Translations under genes and position numbers: made by a program
NCBI RefSeq assembly: GCF_000213055.1
Contig: NZ_CM001165.1
Span: 6,441,445-6,505,444 of the forward strand
DNA: 64,000 nucleotides
Reading direction: 5' to 3'
DNA from: Streptomyces sp. Tu6071
Lineage (GTDB): Bacteria; Actinomycetota; Actinomycetes; Streptomycetales; Streptomycetaceae
The notes under the pieces: generated by a model
What the model was told of the DNA's origin: nothing
Seen by the model: the letters and a program-made list of their open reading frames with translations, nothing else
Databases searched by the model: none
Shown here: positions 17,627 through 25,964 of the stretch, one piece after another
How positions within the stretch are numbered: the first letter of the stretch is position 1
Layout: each line of letters starts with the position of its first letter

Positions 17627-17864
17627 CCCCGCCGCTCGCCGACCGCCGGGGCCACCGGACGAGTCCGAGGCCCGCGAGACCCGGGGCCCCGGCCGCGAAC
17701 AACTCGCCCCGCACCGACCTCACGTGCGGCACGAGCACCCCCTGCGCCACGCGCGGGAGCGCCGCGAAGGACCCGCCCACCGCCCCGCGCGGGCCGAGGC
17801 CGTCCCCCGTACCGCTCGCGTTCCCCGTGCCGCTCCCGATGCCCTGGGTCCCGATGGTGTGCAT
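17619..17864 (-). CDS. Small hypothetical protein
   Basis: An 81-residue frame beginning MHTIGTQG and ending SGGGA. Its stop overlaps the GTG start of the CelD-like gene (GTGCGTGA), which suggests translational coupling and argues that it is real. The sequence is Gly-rich at the N-terminus with a moderately hydrophobic middle. No family recognised and no strong Shine-Dalgarno seen. Confidence 0.35.
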   Translation of the reverse strand: MHTIGTQGIGSGTGNASGTGDGLGPRGAVGGSFAALPRVAQGVLVPHVRSVRGELFAAGAPGLAGLGLVRWPRRSASGGGA

Positions 17865-18122
17865 GGGCCGCTTTGCCCCCCGAAGCGCCGGATGCCGGGC
17901 TTCAATGTCGCGCAGTCCGGGCGGCCCGTCAAGCGAGGTGCGGAGCCGGGGAATCGAACGGAGAAGCGGACTTCTGACGGTCATGTGGCCCAAGGAGAAG
18001 GTGAGTTGAAACCCATCCCGCGTGAAACTTTCCGCCCGGTAACTTCTTGGCATGCACACTCCCGCGACACGTCCGCGGGTGGTACGAACAGGAGGGCAGA
18101 AATCCTGCTACACGGAGGTCCC

Positions 18123-18926
18123 ATGAGATTCCCCCGCGTCACCGCGATCGTGTCCTCGCTCCTCCTCGCCGCCGGTGCCACCCTCGCCTCGGCGGCGACC
18201 TCCCACGCCGCCGCCCCCACGGGTTACGTGGCCCTCGGCGACTCCTACTCCTCCGGGGTTGGCTCCGGTTCCTACGACAGCGCCAGCGGCGACTGCAAGC
18301 GCAGTTCCAAGGCGTACCCCGTCCTGTGGAAGAACGCGCACTCACCCTCCAGCTTCAACTTCGACGCGTGCTCGGGCGCTCGTACGGGTGATGTTCTCGC
18401 CAACCAGCTCGGCCACCTCAGCGCCTCCACCGGACTCGTGACGATCTCCATCGGCGGCAACGACGCCGGTTTCGCCGACGTCATGACGACGTGTGTCCTC
18501 CAGTCCACCGACACGTGCGTCGCCAAGGTCAACACCGCCCGCGCGTACGTGCAGAACACGCTCCCCGCCGCGCTCGACAACGTCTACAACCAGATCCGCG
18601 CCAAGGCTCCGGCGGCGAAGGTCGTCGTCCTCGGCTACCCGCGCTTCTACCAGCTCAACGGCACGTGCATCGCGGGCCTCGCCGAGGCCGAGCGCTCCGC
18701 CATCAACGGCGCGGCCGACCTCCTCGACACCACCATCTCGGCCCGCGCCGCGAGCCACGGCTTCTCCTTCGGCGATGTCCGGACCACCTTCGCGGGCCAC
18801 GAGATCTGCTCCGGCGACGCGTGGCTGCACAGCGTCGACTGGCTCAACATCGGCGAGTCCTACCACCCCAAGCCGGCGGGTCAGTCCGGCGGTTACCTCC
18901 CGGCCCTGACGAAGTACGCCCCCTGA
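18123..18926 (+). CDS. Secreted SGNH/GDSL-family esterase-lipase
   Basis: A 267-residue exported hydrolase. The signal peptide covers residues 1 to about 29 (RFPRVTAIVSSLLLAAGATL, cleavage near SHA-AA). Block I is VALGDSYSSG with nucleophile Ser41. Block III is SIGGNDAGF, giving the oxyanion Gly and Asn. The catalytic His is in SYHPKPAGQ (about 248). The residue three before it is Glu, not the usual Asp, so it may act with a Ser-His dyad as described for Streptomyces relatives. Six Cys suggest three disulfides. A strong ACGGAGGTCCC site precedes the ATG. Expected to hydrolyse extracellular lipids or esters. Confidence 0.92.
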   Translation: MRFPRVTAIVSSLLLAAGATLASAATSHAAAPTGYVALGDSYSSGVGSGSYDSASGDCKRSSKAYPVLWKNAHSPSSFNFDACSGARTGDVLANQLGHLSASTGLVTISIGGNDAGFADVMTTCVLQSTDTCVAKVNTARAYVQNTLPAALDNVYNQIRAKAPAAKVVVLGYPRFYQLNGTCIAGLAEAERSAINGAADLLDTTISARAASHGFSFGDVRTTFAGHEICSGDAWLHSVDWLNIGESYHPKPAGQSGGYLPALTKYAP

Positions 18927-18958
18927 CGGAGGCGGGTTCCGTACGCACCCGTACGGAC

Positions 18959-18999
18959 CGGGTCGTCCCCGCGCGAACGCTACGCGCGTGGACGACCCG
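18959..18999. terminator. Strong bidirectional hairpin terminator
   Basis: 17-bp arms at 18959-18975 and 18983-18999 (CGGGTCGTCC at one end, GGACGACCCG at the other) with one mismatch and a 7-nt loop, between the convergent esterase and kinase genes. Confidence 0.75.
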
Positions 19000-19041
19000 C
19001 ACGTCGCGGGCCCTCCGGTCCCTGTCGCCGCCCGGTCCGTG

Positions 19042-20121
19042 TCAGCCCCGTACCAGCACCCACACCAGCACCACCGCGATCACGAGCACCGCGATCCCGG
19101 CGCCGAGCAGCGCGGTGTACGAGGCGGCGCGGCGGGCGCCGTGCGGGGGCTCCTCCGGTGTGATCGGGGCCGGTGTCGCCCCCGAGGGCGTCACCGCTCC
19201 CTGACCCGTCGCCGCGCCCTCCGTGCCGCGCCCCCGTCCGGCAGCCGCCTCCCGCTCCTCCGCCGGTTCCCTGCCCTCCGCCACCTCGCGCAACTGCCGC
19301 GCCGCCCGCTCCGGCGACATCCGCAGCGCCGGGTCCTTGCGCAGCAGCCCTTCGAGCACGGGCCGGAGCGGGCCCGCCTGCGCCGGGTGCGGCAAGGGGT
19401 CCTCGACGGCGGCCCGTACGGTCGCGAGCGGAGTCGCCCCCCGGAACGGCGGACCGCCCTCGACCGCCGTCCACAGCACGACGCCGAGCGACCACAGGTC
19501 CCCCTCGGGCCCCGGCTCGGCGCCCTCCGCGCGCTCCGGGGGGAGGCTCGCGGGGGAGCCCACGACCTCGCCCGCGAGGGTGAGCCCGCGCGCGCCGTGC
19601 AGCGCCGCCGTGCCGAAGTCGGTGAGGACCACGCGGCCGTCGTTGCCGAGCAGGATGTTCGCCGGGGTCACGTCGCGGTGCACGACACCGACCGCGTGCG
19701 CGGCGCCGAGCGCGTCGAGCACGGCGAGCCCGATGCGGGCCGCCCGCGCGGGCGGCAGCGGCCCGTCCGCCGTGAGGACGTCGGCGAGGCTCAATCCGCG
19801 TACCAGCTCCATCACGATCCACGGCCGCCCGTCCGCCACGACGACGTCGTACACCGTGACGACCCCTTGGTGCCCCGAGCGCGCCGCCGCGAGCGCCTCG
19901 CGCTCCACCCGCGCGTACTGGCGCTCGCGCTCCTCCGCGTCCACGCCCACCGGGACCCGTACCTCCTTGACCGCGACATCCCGCGCCAGGTCCTCGTCCC
20001 GCGCCTGCCACACCGTCCCCGTACCGCCCGCGCCCAGCACGGCGCCGAGCCGGTACCGGCCCGCGAGCAGCCCCCCGGCGGTCCCCTCGGCCCCGGGTCC
20101 TCTCACGTCGCGTCCGTCCAT
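19042..20121 (-). CDS. Membrane-anchored Ser/Thr protein kinase
   Basis: A 359-residue Hanks-type kinase. The domain runs from LLAGRYRLGAVLGAGGTGTV (about 17-36) to about 285. VAVKEV has the ATP Lys, VVHRDVTPANILL is the catalytic loop (Asp and Asn kept, Lys replaced by Thr) and LTDFGTA gives the metal-binding Asp. After an Arg/Glu/Ala-rich juxtamembrane segment there is one C-terminal transmembrane helix (TALLGAGIAVLVIAVVLVWV). No extracellular sensor domain follows, so it is a short receptor-like kinase. I chose the ATG at 20121 because GAGAGGCGG lies upstream; an earlier ATG would add a low-complexity tail. Confidence 0.9.
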   Translation of the reverse strand: MDGRDVRGPGAEGTAGGLLAGRYRLGAVLGAGGTGTVWQARDEDLARDVAVKEVRVPVGVDAEERERQYARVEREALAAARSGHQGVVTVYDVVVADGRPWIVMELVRGLSLADVLTADGPLPPARAARIGLAVLDALGAAHAVGVVHRDVTPANILLGNDGRVVLTDFGTAALHGARGLTLAGEVVGSPASLPPERAEGAEPGPEGDLWSLGVVLWTAVEGGPPFRGATPLATVRAAVEDPLPHPAQAGPLRPVLEGLLRKDPALRMSPERAARQLREVAEGREPAEEREAAAGRGRGTEGAATGQGAVTPSGATPAPITPEEPPHGARRAASYTALLGAGIAVLVIAVVLVWVLVRG

Positions 20122-20394
20122 CGCCCCGCCTCTCGTCGCGCCGTCCACTGTGACGACCTGTGACCACCGTTCCCGCACCGGACCCGAACTACTCGGCGAT
20201 ACGCGGGATTCGGGCGAAGCGTCCCTATTTTCGCCCTCTGGCGCGGCTCGCCCCGAAATGCTCCCGGGCGCGTGAGGATGCGTCAACCTCCTTACGGGGT
20301 AGGTGAATCACTTGACCGGGATACAAGGTGTCAGCCGGGGACGATAGGGTTACCCTGCCCGGGGCCGGGTGCCTGACGACGGGTGGGGAGTGAC

Positions 20395-20673
20395 ATGGAA
20401 CAGATAACGGTCCGCAGCAGGCCGCGCGTGCCTGCCATCACGTACGGGAGCGGGGCGAGCAGCTCGCGGCTCGACCGGCACCTCGCGGTGCTCGGCGGTC
20501 CCGCCGTCCCGCAGCGCGAGGCGGCGGAGGCCACTTCCCTGATGCGCGAGCTCACCTCGCGCAAGGCGGCGACCGGACTCGCGGCACAGCCCGACAGCAG
20601 GACGCGGATGAGCAAGGTCTCACTCCTCGCCCCGCTCAAGAAGCTGCGCCGCACCCTCTTCGGCGGGCGCTGA
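20395..20673 (+). CDS. Conserved hypothetical protein
   Basis: A 92-residue basic protein starting MEQITVRSRPRVPAI and ending LKKLRRTLFGGR, with an Arg/Lys-rich C-terminus. The ATG at 20395 has GGTGGGGAG eight bases upstream; an ATG 12 bp earlier lacks this. I recall similar short proteins in other Streptomyces next to a Ser/Thr kinase gene but know no function. Divergent from the kinase across a 273-bp AT-richer promoter region. Confidence 0.65.
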   Translation: MEQITVRSRPRVPAITYGSGASSSRLDRHLAVLGGPAVPQREAAEATSLMRELTSRKAATGLAAQPDSRTRMSKVSLLAPLKKLRRTLFGGR

Positions 20674-21197
20674 CCGGGGCTCCCGCCCCGGCCCACCACC
20701 CGAGCCGCCCACCACCGGGACCGGCCGCCGCCCCACGGGCGCCGGTCGGCCCCCACCCACGCGCACACCCACGCCCCGCCCCGGAACCGAGCGCCGAGCC
20801 CCCGCACCCACCCCGGCCCAGGGCCACCGCCGCGGCTCTCCGCGGCGCGGGGCGTGACTTCGCGCGGCTTCCCGCCGCACGCGGGCGTGAGTTCGTGCGG
20901 TCCTTCGCTGGACGGGCGGGCGCGCCTTCGGGGGATCTTCCGCTGGACGCAGGCGTGCCTGGCTTTCCGTTGCACACGGCCGGGCGGTTGCCCCTCCGCC
21001 GCACACGGCCGGGCGGTTGCCCCGGGCCCGCCGCGCGCCGGATGCGGATTCACTTCCTGTGACGGGGCGTGGGGGAGGTGGCGACACCGTGCCGACCCCG
21101 GCCTCTCTCTCCCTGTGACCTGCCCCGATAGGGTGCGAGGGCGGTTCCGTCGGACAGGAGGGGCCGTTCTGACGGGTGCGACGAAGGGCGGCGGCGG
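20674..21197. other. 524-bp gap with degenerate tandem repeats
   Basis: No gene is supported. From about 20850 to 21030 it holds imperfect ~30-bp units. The clearest are two exact 22-bp copies at 20972-20993 and 21001-21022 (core CACACGGCCGGGCGGTTGCC), 29 bp apart. The flanks are C-rich low-complexity sequence. Confidence 0.6.
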
Positions 21198-21872
21198 ATG
21201 AGTGACGGCGGGGTTCTGCGCTGGAGCGACTACCGGGCCATGCCGTGGCGCAACGGGGGCGGTACGACCCGGGAGGTCGCCTCGGGGGTGATGCCGCGCG
21301 CGGGGTCCGGTGTCAGGGGGCCTGGTGAGTCGGTCCCCGGTGCGCGGGCCGGTGCGGCGGCCCACGGTGCGGATGCGGCCGGTGCGGACGCGGCCGGTGC
21401 CGATGCCTTTGACTGGCGGGTCAGCATCGCCGATGTCGGTGCGGGTGGGCCCTTCTCGGTGTTTGCCGGGATCGATCGCGTCATCACGCTCGTCGAGGGC
21501 TCCGGCATGGTGCTGACCGTGGGCTCCGGTGCTCCGTGCCTCGTCGAGCCCCTGACCCCCTTCGCCTTTCCCGGCGACGCGCCCACGGACTGCCGCCTGG
21601 AGGCGGGCGCCGTGCGCGACATGAACGTCATGACCCGCCGGGGCCGCGCGACGGGACACGTACGGGTGATGCGCATCGGCGACGGCGGTACGGAGCTGAC
21701 GGGCGCCGCCGACGAGATCGTGCTCGCCGTGGCCGTCACCGAGGGCGTCACCCTCGACGAGGAAGGCACCGCGATCCCGCTCGGCCGTCTCGACTGCGTC
21801 CGCGCGACACCGCGCCTCGTGCTCCGCGGCGAGGGCACGGTGGCCGAGATCCGGATCGCCCCGGTGCGCTGA
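21198..21872 (+). CDS. HutD/Ves family protein
   Basis: A 224-residue cupin-like protein of the HutD (Ves) family. Family marks: the N-terminal MPWRNGGGTTREV, FDWRVSIADV (about 71-80), the GPFSVFAGIDRVITLVEG strand set, and RDMNVMTRRG. HutD is found with histidine-utilisation genes in proteobacteria and is thought to bind a small metabolite. No hut genes are present here. Between the N-terminal motif and FDWRVS there is a Gly/Ala-rich insertion of about 40 residues not expected in the family core. Confidence 0.88.
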   Translation: MSDGGVLRWSDYRAMPWRNGGGTTREVASGVMPRAGSGVRGPGESVPGARAGAAAHGADAAGADAAGADAFDWRVSIADVGAGGPFSVFAGIDRVITLVEGSGMVLTVGSGAPCLVEPLTPFAFPGDAPTDCRLEAGAVRDMNVMTRRGRATGHVRVMRIGDGGTELTGAADEIVLAVAVTEGVTLDEEGTAIPLGRLDCVRATPRLVLRGEGTVAEIRIAPVR

Positions 21873-21890
21873 GCCACACCGGGAGACCGT

Positions 21891-23096
21891 TCACAGCAGC
21901 GCGAACTGCCCCTCCGGGCCCTCCTCGCGCGTCTCCAGGACGGTCGCGGGGCGCCGCGCGGCGGCCGGTACGGGGAGCACTCCGGCCGCCCGCAGGTCCG
22001 CGCCCCCGATCGCGTCGCCCTTCTTCTCGCCCTCCGCCGCGAACTCCGCGCAGTGCGCGGCCCGTTCGGTGTGCAGTGCGAGGTCCGTGAGCAGCGCGAG
22101 GAGGTCCGAGGTCCACTCGCGGGGCCACGCGCGCGGCCCGATCGCCGCGAGGCCCTCCGCCGCCGGATCGGCCACGCGGGCGCGGAACCACCGGGTGAGG
22201 ACGCGTTCGCCCTCGCTGTGCGCGTCCCACGCGGCGGGCGCGACCGGGGCGAGCACGCCCGCCGCGCCGACGCGCAACGCCTGGTCCCCCGCCTCGTACG
22301 AGAGGGCCGGGAGCGCGCCGCGCGGGGCGAGGTCCAGCGCCTCGCGCACCCACGGGCGGCGGCCCCCCGGCAGCCGGGGCCGCGGGCCCGCGTGCGCCCC
22401 GTGGCCCCGCAGCGCGACCTCGCGCAGCCCGCGCCCGAGGGCGGCCCCGGCCGCCCACTCCTCGTACGTCCCCGGCAGCCGCACCTCGCGGCCCCGCTGC
22501 GCCGGTCGCGCCGTGGCGAGCAGCCAGTCGAGCACGTCGAGCGGTGCCACGGGCCGCCCGTAGCGGTCCGCGAGGTGGGCGAGGAGACCGGGGGCGAGGT
22601 TGGGCTCGCGGCCACCGGGGCGGCGGAAGAGCGGATGGACGCGGCTGCCCGCGCCCGCCCCGAAGGGGAGGAGCGCGGTGACGGTGAGCGCCGCGGCGCG
22701 CGGGTCGTGCACGAGGAAGAGCTGGGAGGCGTCGGCGACGCGCCACAACTCGGGACGCGGGGCGTCGAGGAGGCGGTGGTCGGGGAGCAGGAAGCGCTCC
22801 TCGTACGGGCCGAAGGCGACCCGTACGGGCTCGGGGGCCGGGCCCGACTCGCGCGCGAGCCGCCCCGTTCCCGTGGGCTGGCCGGGCAGTTGCGCGACCG
22901 CCGTGTGCAGCGTCCTGGCCCGGCTCGGCACGAACAGGGCCGCGCGTGCGTCCTCCTCGCGCGCGGCGAGAAGCGCGGTCCAGCGGGCGCGGGCGGTGCC
23001 GGGGTCCGTGGCGAGCGGCCAGTCGCGCCCGGCCCGGGGCGCGGGGACCGACCACGGGAGGACGGCGTGCAGGGGCAGCAGGTCGTCGTCGCTCAC
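21891..23096 (-). CDS. Type ISP restriction-modification specificity-domain-only protein
   Basis: A 401-residue protein resembling the C-terminal target-recognition domain of type ISP (LLaBIII-like) restriction-modification enzymes: SDDDLLPLHAVLPWSVPA, TAVAQLPGQPTGTGRLARE, LWRVADASQLFLVHD, HPLFRRPGGREPNLAPGL and a closing RAAGVLPVPAAARRPATVLE. No helicase, nuclease or methyltransferase motif is present and no such gene is adjacent. I recall stand-alone copies in many Streptomyces, so it may have another role. GTG start at 23096 with ACGAGG upstream; an ATG 33 bp earlier is possible. Confidence 0.75.
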   Translation of the reverse strand: MSDDDLLPLHAVLPWSVPAPRAGRDWPLATDPGTARARWTALLAAREEDARAALFVPSRARTLHTAVAQLPGQPTGTGRLARESGPAPEPVRVAFGPYEERFLLPDHRLLDAPRPELWRVADASQLFLVHDPRAAALTVTALLPFGAGAGSRVHPLFRRPGGREPNLAPGLLAHLADRYGRPVAPLDVLDWLLATARPAQRGREVRLPGTYEEWAAGAALGRGLREVALRGHGAHAGPRPRLPGGRRPWVREALDLAPRGALPALSYEAGDQALRVGAAGVLAPVAPAAWDAHSEGERVLTRWFRARVADPAAEGLAAIGPRAWPREWTSDLLALLTDLALHTERAAHCAEFAAEGEKKGDAIGGADLRAAGVLPVPAAARRPATVLETREEGPEGQFALL

Positions 23097-23245
23097 ACAA
23101 TGCCTCGTACGGTCCCTCACACGGCCCATCGTAGGCAGCCGCCCGCGCGCGGGCAGGCGGGTGAGCGGAGCCGGGCGACCGTCCGGCCCCCGGCGCGGGG
23201 GTGTCCGGCCTCCGGCACCGGAGCCGTCCGGCCCCTGGCACCTGA

Positions 23246-23264
23246 AAACTAACGCCGCTAGTTT
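23246..23264. promoter_or_regulatory. TetR-type operator, copy 1
   Basis: A near-perfect palindrome, AAACTAACGCCGCTAGTTT, in the 320-bp region between the ISP-like gene and the alcohol dehydrogenase. It matches the site at 25917-25935 next to the TetR gene. The rest of this gap is GC-rich leader without other features. Confidence 0.7.
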
Positions 23265-23416
23265 GGCTGGAGGCCGCCCGCCGTCCCGGCCGGTCCCGCA
23301 CCGGGAGACCGGGCGACACCCGGGAGCAGCGGGCGACACCGAGGAAGACGAGGAACGCCCGGGGACCCGGGCAACAGCCGGCAAGAGCCAGCGACGCAGA
23401 GGAACGGAGACAGACC

Positions 23417-24493
23417 GTGGTGCGTGCAGCCGTCCAGTCCGCCGTGGGAGCGCCCCTTGAGATCGCCCGGATCGACCTGCCGGAGCCGGGTCCCGGGCAG
23501 GTGAGGGTCAGGCTCGCGGCGGCCGGGGTCTGCCACTCGGACCTCTCGCTCTCCGACGGCACCCTGCGCGTTCCCCTGCCCGCCGTGCTCGGCCACGAGG
23601 GCTCGGGGACCGTCGTGTCGATCGGCGAGGGCGTCCGCTCCGTCCGCCCCGGCGACCCTGTCGTCCTCAACTGGGCGCCCTCCTGCGGGACGTGCGCGGC
23701 CTGTGGGCGCGGCGAGGTGTGGCTGTGCGAGAACGCCCTCACGGGCGCGGGCGCCGAGTACGCGCGTACCGAGGACGGCAGGACGCTGCACCCGGGACTC
23801 AACGTCGCCGCGTTCGCCGAGGAGACCGTCGTCTCCGAGGCGTGCCTGCTGCCCGCGCCCGAGGGCGTCGCGCTCGACGAGGCCGCGCTCCTCGGCTGCG
23901 CGGTCCTCACCGGCTACGGGGCCGTGCACCACGCGGCGCGGGTGCGCGAGGGGGAGTCCGTCGTCGTGTTCGGCGCGGGCGGTGTGGGGCTCGCGGCGCT
24001 CCAGGCGGCGCGCATCGCGGGCGCGGGGAGCATCCTCGCGGTCGACACCTCGCCCGCGAAGGAGGAACTGGCCCGCCGGGCGGGGGCGACGGACTTCGTC
24101 CTCGCCTCGGGGACGACGGCCAAGGAGGTGCGGCGGCTGACGGGAGGGGGCGCGGACGTCGCGATCGAGTGCGTGGGCCGGGCCGTGACGATCCGTACCG
24201 CCTGGGAGTCGACCCGGCGCGGCGGGCGCACGACGGTCGTCGGCATCGGCCCGGTCACCGAGGAGGTCCGTTTCAACGCGCGGGAACTCTTCCACTGGGG
24301 CCGCACGCTCTCCGGCTGCGTCTACGGCAACAGCGACCCGGCCGCGGACGTGCCCGTCCTCGGCGAGCACGTCCGCGCGGGCCGCCTCGACCTGAGCGCC
24401 CTCGTCACGGAGCGCGTGCCGCTCGACGCGATCCCCGACGCCTTCGCGGCGATGCGCGCGGGGAAGGGCGCGCGGGCGCTGGTGGTGTTCTGA
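23417..24493 (+). CDS. Zinc-dependent alcohol dehydrogenase (MDR)
   Basis: A 358-residue zinc alcohol dehydrogenase related to class III and aryl-alcohol enzymes. Catalytic zinc ligands are in GVCHSD and GHEGSG (about residues 38 and 60). The structural zinc loop is CGTCAACGRGEVWLC. The Rossmann motif is VVVFGAGGVGLAALQAA (about 181-197), and DTSPAKEELA suggests NAD use. GTG start at 23417 after GGAACGGAG. A TetR-type operator lies about 150 bp upstream, matching one beside the TetR gene at 25245. It probably oxidises an alcohol feeding the acyl-CoA dehydrogenase module. Confidence 0.92.
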   Translation: MVRAAVQSAVGAPLEIARIDLPEPGPGQVRVRLAAAGVCHSDLSLSDGTLRVPLPAVLGHEGSGTVVSIGEGVRSVRPGDPVVLNWAPSCGTCAACGRGEVWLCENALTGAGAEYARTEDGRTLHPGLNVAAFAEETVVSEACLLPAPEGVALDEAALLGCAVLTGYGAVHHAARVREGESVVVFGAGGVGLAALQAARIAGAGSILAVDTSPAKEELARRAGATDFVLASGTTAKEVRRLTGGGADVAIECVGRAVTIRTAWESTRRGGRTTVVGIGPVTEEVRFNARELFHWGRTLSGCVYGNSDPAADVPVLGEHVRAGRLDLSALVTERVPLDAIPDAFAAMRAGKGARALVVF

Positions 24494-24515
24494 GGGACGG
24501 CGGGGCCGACCGCCC

Positions 24516-25151
24516 TCACCCCGGCAGTTCCACCGTCGACACGACCCGCACGAGGCACGGCCTGCGGGGTGTCTGCGCGAAGCCGAAGTGCGGGGGCGGC
24601 GCGAGCGGGCCGGGGCGGCCGAGGTCCGCGCCGTCCCAGCGCGCGCCCGCGGCGGCGAGCCCCCACATGTCGTGCGCCGCGTACCACTCGCGCCGCCCGT
24701 TCCCCGCCGTGCCGTACGTGCGCACGCCGGGCAGCAGCCGCGCGGGCAGGTCGGTCAGGCGGGCCCAGGCGGGGTGCGTGGCGAGCCGCGGCGGTACGGC
24801 GCGCAGGACCGCGCCGAGCGGGGTGCGGTGCCCGGCGCGCAGGCGCAGCCGCAGCGGACCCGCCGTCACGCTCCACGCCCGCCCGTCCCGTACGACGTCG
24901 ACCGGCACGACGCGCACCTCCTCGAAGCGGTACGTCGCCGCGACGAACTCCGCGACGTCCGCGCGCGGCGCGAGCAGAACGCGCCGCCCGCAGGGACGCG
25001 CCACCATCACGTCGCTGAAGGGCCCGAAGGGGGAGCGCGGCCAGTGCCCGAGCACGAGCCGGGTCCCCGAGGCGGTGCCGAGCCCGGCGATCCAGCCGTC
25101 GAAGCGGAGGCGGCGGGGCGGCGCCGCGGGGGAGGGCCGGGGTGCGGTCAT
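24516..25151 (-). CDS. Conserved hypothetical protein
   Basis: A 211-residue protein I do not recognise. It begins MTAPRPSP and has a conserved-looking core FDGWIAGLGTASGTRLVLGH and SPFGPFSDVMVARPCGRRVL (about 17-60), then a beta-rich region and HFGFAQTPRRPCLV near the end. No signal peptide or membrane helix. It could be a beta-barrel of the acetoacetate-decarboxylase type, but this is a guess. It lies between the alcohol dehydrogenase and the TetR gene and may belong to the same regulon. Confidence 0.75.
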   Translation of the reverse strand: MTAPRPSPAAPPRRLRFDGWIAGLGTASGTRLVLGHWPRSPFGPFSDVMVARPCGRRVLLAPRADVAEFVAATYRFEEVRVVPVDVVRDGRAWSVTAGPLRLRLRAGHRTPLGAVLRAVPPRLATHPAWARLTDLPARLLPGVRTYGTAGNGRREWYAAHDMWGLAAAGARWDGADLGRPGPLAPPPHFGFAQTPRRPCLVRVVSTVELPG

Positions 25152-25244
25152 GCGGGGAAGTCTGGCGCGCGGGCGGGGCCCCGGGCGGCAGCACACGCGG
25201 GGTTCGGGCTTCGGCGAGGTGCACACGCCGGGCACGCGCGGCGT

Positions 25245-25889
25245 TCACGCGGTGCGCGGGGGCAGTTCCGCGTACTGCCGCTCGAAGCCGTCGAGCAATG
25301 CGCGCAGGCCCGTCGCGAAGGCGCGCTCGTCGACCGTGCCGCCGCGTTCGGCGAGGAGGTGGGCCTGGCCGAGGTGGGGGTATTCGGCCGGGTCGTAGGC
25401 GTTCTCGTCGGGGACGAAGCCGCCCGCGAAGGAGCCGAGGGCCGAGCCCACCACGTACCAGCGCAGCGCCGCGCCGATCGACGTCGCCTGCGCGGGCGGC
25501 CAGCCCGCCTCGGTGAGCGCGCCGAAGACCGCGTCCGCGAGGCGCAGGGCCGCCGGGCGGCGCCCCGGGCCGCGCGCGAGGACGGGGGCGAGGTGGGGGT
25601 GGCGGGCGAGCGCCGCGCGGTAGGAGCGGGCCCAGTCGTCGAGCGCGGTGCGCCAGGGGCGGCCGTCCTCGAACATCGACAGGTCGACCCGCGCGCTCAC
25701 CGAGTCGGCGACGGCGTCGAGCAGCTCGTCCTTCGTGCCGAAGTGGTTGTAGAGGGACGGCCCGCTCACGCCGAGTTCGGCCGCGAGCCTGCGCGTGGAC
25801 AGCGCCGCGAGCCCCTCCGCGTCGACGAGCGCGCGAGCGGCTTCGATGATGCGTCCCGTGCTCAGGAGGGGCTTGCGCGGTCGGGCCAT
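25245..25889 (-). CDS. TetR family regulator
   Basis: A 214-residue repressor. HTH: IIEAARALVDAEGLAALSTR, then RLAAELGVSGPSLYNHFGTK (residues about 14-55). The C-terminal domain is TetR_C_1-like (WRTALDDWARSYRAALARHP, then an AALRWYVVGSALGSF helix). ATG start at 25889 (MARPRKP). It is divergent from the acyl-CoA dehydrogenase, and the shared region holds a palindrome that recurs upstream of the alcohol dehydrogenase. This suggests it represses both genes and itself. Confidence 0.9.
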   Translation of the reverse strand: MARPRKPLLSTGRIIEAARALVDAEGLAALSTRRLAAELGVSGPSLYNHFGTKDELLDAVADSVSARVDLSMFEDGRPWRTALDDWARSYRAALARHPHLAPVLARGPGRRPAALRLADAVFGALTEAGWPPAQATSIGAALRWYVVGSALGSFAGGFVPDENAYDPAEYPHLGQAHLLAERGGTVDERAFATGLRALLDGFERQYAELPPRTA

Positions 25890-25916
25890 GCGGCACATAG
25901 TAGGGCCGGGACGCTA

Positions 25917-25935
25917 AAACTAGCGGTGCTAATTA
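25917..25935. promoter_or_regulatory. TetR-type operator, copy 2
   Basis: AAACTAGCGGTGCTAATTA in the 75-bp divergent region between the TetR gene and the acyl-CoA dehydrogenase. The left half is identical to the reverse complement of the right half of the site at 23246-23264. Confidence 0.7.
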
Positions 25936-25964
25936 AAGTGCTCGTGGAACGGTGGAGGCACGGC

